Assembly: GCA_001464895.1 (NCBI GenBank)
Contig: LNEE01000027.1
Location: 87,855 to 151,854 of the forward strand
Origin: Betaproteobacteria bacterium Ga0077532
Lineage (GTDB): Bacteria; Pseudomonadota; Gammaproteobacteria; Burkholderiales; Ga0077523
DNA: 64,000 nt
Direction of reading: 5' to 3'
Below the pieces are notes generated by a model, which saw only the letters and a program-made list of their open reading frames with translations, did not search any database and was not told the DNA's origin. Within the stretch, counting starts at the first letter, position 1. The number at the start of each line of letters is the position of its first letter. Both the position numbers and the translations under genes were made by a program. This document shows positions 61,893-64,000 of this stretch, piece by piece.

Positions 61893-62288
61893 TCAAGCTG
61901 GCGGGGAATGACACACCACACAGAGCTTGTTCCCGTCGGGATCTCGAAAGTACGCGCCATAGTAGTGCTCGTGGTACTCGGGCCTCAACCCCGGCGCCCC
62001 TTCCGATGTGCCGCCGTGGGCAAGAGCGACACTGAACGCTTGGTCTACGGTTGCTCGACTCTCCGCGAGGAACGCGACCATGTTCCCGTTGCCCGGCTGC
62101 GGCGAGAGCTGATCATGGGGCTTCCCCACCAGGAAGAGGGGTCTCGGGCCTGGCGTGGATTGCCATCCAGCCCACGGTCGGCTTCTTTCACAGAAGCGCG
62201 CCTCGATTCCGAGTGACATCATCAATGGGTTGTAGAACGCGAGAGCGCGCTCGAAGTCGCTGACGCCGACGAAGACATGTGAGAACAC
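61893..62288 (-). CDS. VOC family (glyoxalase-like) protein
   Basis: 131 residues from a GTG at 62288, supported by GGAGG five bases upstream. FSHVFVGVSDFERALAFYNP starts the fold. FLVGKPHDQLSPQPGNGNMV and GAYFRDPDGNKLCVVCHSPP complete it; the DPDGNK motif is classical. Potential metal ligands are His4 and a C-terminal acid. It resembles lactoylglutathione-lyase-like proteins of about 130 residues with unknown substrate. Confidence 0.87.
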   Translation of the reverse strand: MFSHVFVGVSDFERALAFYNPLMMSLGIEARFCERSRPWAGWQSTPGPRPLFLVGKPHDQLSPQPGNGNMVAFLAESRATVDQAFSVALAHGGTSEGAPGLRPEYHEHYYGAYFRDPDGNKLCVVCHSPPA

Positions 62289-62744
62289 GACAACCTCCGA
62301 ATCGGATTCGATGGCGCCCACCGTCTGAGATGAACGGACCGTTGAGGTACTTGGCCAACGGCTCCGCCTGAAGTGGCGAGCCTTTCGGAACATGCTGCAA
62401 TGGGTCTGGTTGTGCGTAAATCGAACGCCCAACGAGGCGCTAGCCGGCGCGCGACGGTTTGACGCCCTGGCCGTGCTGCGCATGATGAACAGGTGCGCCG
62501 AGCGGCCTGTGAATTCTCGCCTGATGGGCTGTGGAATCGAAAGAACCTCCGCAGAGCCACCGATTCGGCAGCACGTGGCGCAAGAGTTGGTCACGCCGGA
62601 GATCGAACGCGATCAATGCAGCGGAAACGAACACCGTCGGATCGGCATTGCGTACCCGCGGGCGCCGCTTCGCACCCGATTCGAGGGTGTTGCGGCCATC
62701 ATGGACGCACGCAACAACACCACCGGGCGTGGCACCACTCTTGA
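62289..62744. other. Gene-free interval of lower GC
   Basis: 456 bases. I find no open frame with a recognisable product and no copy of the three palindrome families. GCCCAAC at about 62430 resembles the RYYYAAC core of integron attC sites, but no matching GTTRRRY lies at a suitable distance. It may be decayed coding sequence. Confidence 0.4.
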
Positions 62745-63707
62745 CTAGTGCTGTTGGCACTCAAGCCGCAGTTGTCGGCTCGACTGGGCCGCGGCTTTGC
62801 GCTCCTGCATCGCCGCTTGTTGTCGTACCCGACGCTCTTCGGCGCTCAGCCTGCGGTTGGCCTGCTGCTCGGATCGACGCTGCTCCCGGGTCTGACCCTC
62901 GGCTTCCGCCATGGCTTGCTGTGCATCCTTCTGCTGGCGGTAGGCGAGCGCATCATGCATGAACGCCTGCTGGCTGTAGGCTCGCGCCTTTAGCACCAGA
63001 CTGTTGCTGTCAACGCAGTGCTTGGCGTCGGCTTGCTGCTGGCACATCTGGCGCAGCATCCGGTCGTTGGCGTATAGGCGCAGCGGGTCGTTGTCGCGTT
63101 CGCAGGCCTGAACGGCCTGGGCAGCCGCCTCCCGTTGCGAGCGCGTCAACGGGACAGACGCGCAGTGCGGCGGACGCAAGGCGCGCTGACGCCGTTCACA
63201 CTGGTGCTTGACCATCTCACGGATGTAGGCGATGTCCTGATTGCGCTCACGCTCGGCCTCGATCTGGCGGCCACCCTGTTCGATGCCCTTGAGCATGCCC
63301 ACGCCCAGTTCCTCGATGCTGCCGTACTGCGATAGTCCCATATGCGCCAAAGCAGCACGCTCGGCCGCTTTCACCACGCGGTCGGTCTCGCGCCAGTATT
63401 CAAGGGCAGAGACGATGCGCGCGCGTTCCGGACAGGCGCCGCATTCAGCCAACCGGCTTTCCAGTTTCGCAATACTCTGCTGCCGTTCCGCCTTCAGACG
63501 GTTGCGCTGGTCCAGCCCTTCGCCCAGGCCCTTGGCCTGATCGGCCAACATCTCAGCCAAGCTCGGCGGGTCATCGGGGTCAAAGGCGCTGGCGCTGCCA
63601 GCCAGCGCGCTCAGCATCACGACCTGCACCAGGCGGCGCAGTGAAGAAAGCACGAGACGAAGCGACGTGCAGGCATGGGCAGAGACGAAATGTTGTTCCT
63701 CACTCAT
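62745..63707 (-). CDS. Exported Gln/Arg-rich hypothetical protein
   Basis: 320 residues from the ATG at 63707, with a GAGGATAGGTGAG SD stretch upstream. A hydrophobic stretch ending GSASA before FDP, near residue 45, suggests a signal peptide with an extended polar N region. The mature part is helical and charged, with seven or more cysteines in pairs (AECGACPE, KHQCERR, VQACERD, RQMCQQQADAKHC). The last 60 residues are a Q/R/A-rich coiled coil (EQQANRRLSAEERRVRQQ). No family was recognised. Composition is less GC-rich than most of the window. Confidence 0.65.
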   Translation of the reverse strand: MSEEQHFVSAHACTSLRLVLSSLRRLVQVVMLSALAGSASAFDPDDPPSLAEMLADQAKGLGEGLDQRNRLKAERQQSIAKLESRLAECGACPERARIVSALEYWRETDRVVKAAERAALAHMGLSQYGSIEELGVGMLKGIEQGGRQIEAERERNQDIAYIREMVKHQCERRQRALRPPHCASVPLTRSQREAAAQAVQACERDNDPLRLYANDRMLRQMCQQQADAKHCVDSNSLVLKARAYSQQAFMHDALAYRQQKDAQQAMAEAEGQTREQRRSEQQANRRLSAEERRVRQQAAMQERKAAAQSSRQLRLECQQH

Positions 63708-64000
63708 CTCACCTATCCTCCGGCTCATTTTCCAAGCTGCGTAGTCTGGCTTGACTCTAATCCACCACTGGGCCATGTCAATGTGCGCCTGCAGTCATTG
63801 CGGCGCCTCCATCGACTCAACGGGAACGTAGATGATTCTGTAGAAGCGTTTCGTGCACAGCAGGCAATTTAGGAGGTCGACCTGTGGGTGCTTGTGACGC
63901 CCAACGACGCTGTAGAAAAAGTCGTCTCTGCGACGACACGCTACCGATCATAGTCCATCCTCTTTTCTGTTGGCCGTAGCGCTCATCACGCCATCTGCGT
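63708..64000. other. Gene-free window end
   Basis: 293 bases with lower GC. It should contain the promoter of the Q/R-rich protein. Nothing else is supported; any gene would continue past the edge. Confidence 0.4.

Noticed and set aside
62289..62744. Possible integron attC site around GCCCAAC at 62430, and a similar motif near 63899
   Set aside because: No partner GTTRRRY at the right distance and no L-box symmetry or integrase; short motif matches are expected by chance.

Overview
The window is GC-rich chromosomal DNA, estimated by eye at about two-thirds G+C. Gene content points to a betaproteobacterium, probably of the Burkholderiales or a close relative. The signs are orphan ABC solute-binding proteins, a 6-hydroxynicotinate-reductase/UPF0280/DUF1185 gene set, a PEP-CTERM protein, YggL, DUF4124 and an HpaBC-RidA-DUF1028 operon. 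This placement is inference. I saw no rRNA, tRNA, CRISPR array, transposase or phage genes. Genes sit in short operons with many 4-base ATGA overlaps, and GTG/TTG starts with strong Shine-Dalgarno (SD) sequences are common.

Region by region. 0-2.5 kb: a minus-strand operon of a DsbA/FrnE-type oxidoreductase, a threonine-dehydratase-like PLP enzyme and an O-methyltransferase. 2.7-7.05 kb: a DUF4124 protein, then a molybdenum hydroxylase made of an FAD subunit and a fused [2Fe-2S]-Mo subunit. 7.28-8.28 kb: an AT-richer islet with a HEPN-motif protein and a GIY-YIG nuclease. 8.45-11.3 kb: a 6-hydroxynicotinate-reductase-like enzyme and an orphan NMT1-type solute-binding protein. 11.3-15.6 kb: LysR regulator, trimethylamine-dehydrogenase-like flavoenzyme and M20 peptidase. 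15.7-18.9 kb: HpaC-like flavin reductase, HpaB-like monooxygenase, RidA and DUF1028. 19.5-24.3 kb: a 529-residue pentapeptide-repeat protein with a type I secretion ABC exporter and HlyD adaptor but no TolC. 25.2-31.05 kb: an alpha/beta-hydrolase-fold protein without its serine beside a protein with a degenerate P-loop, an S8 peptidase, and a divergent ECF sigma/anti-sigma/beta-barrel operon. 31.7-37.3 kb: an alpha/beta hydrolase, an orphan HipA/YjjJ kinase with paired upstream direct repeats, and UPF0280-DUF1185-LivJ. 37.5-41.1 kb: a SIS-domain protein and a sulfur-relay operon, TusA - DsrE - (TusA::core-MetE fusion). 41.3-46.9 kb: a carboxymuconolactone-decarboxylase-like (CMD-family) protein, a UbiA-family prenyltransferase, and an amidase/LivJ/two-subunit TPP-decarboxylase operon. 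47.3-54.3 kb: small single-domain enzymes, a NUDIX-MBL fusion, a protein with the exact halohydrin-dehalogenase signature, and an Old Yellow Enzyme. 55.5-63.7 kb: a patchwork of small minus-strand genes (SnoaL, GNAT, VOC, YggL), a broken hydrolase, a peroxiredoxin-like/2OG-dioxygenase fusion, a PEP-CTERM protein and a secreted Q/R-rich protein.

Almost every long gene-free stretch holds short palindromic repeats. One family begins GTAG, followed by a GCGGGC-CAT-GCCCGC hairpin. A second begins GTGG, followed by a GTCGRGC-NNN-GCYCGAC hairpin whose arms covary. A third is a CAAGGGG/CCCCTTG hairpin. They form a 270-bp tandem duplication at 31.1-31.7 kb and an eight-copy array of a 130-bp unit at 54.4-55.4 kb. 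No REP-associated transposase lies in the window.

The most notable candidates are the TusA/DsrE/TusA::MetE operon, the putative halohydrin dehalogenase, the pentapeptide-repeat protein beside its own exporter, the orphan YjjJ kinase with operator-like repeats, and the covarying palindrome array.
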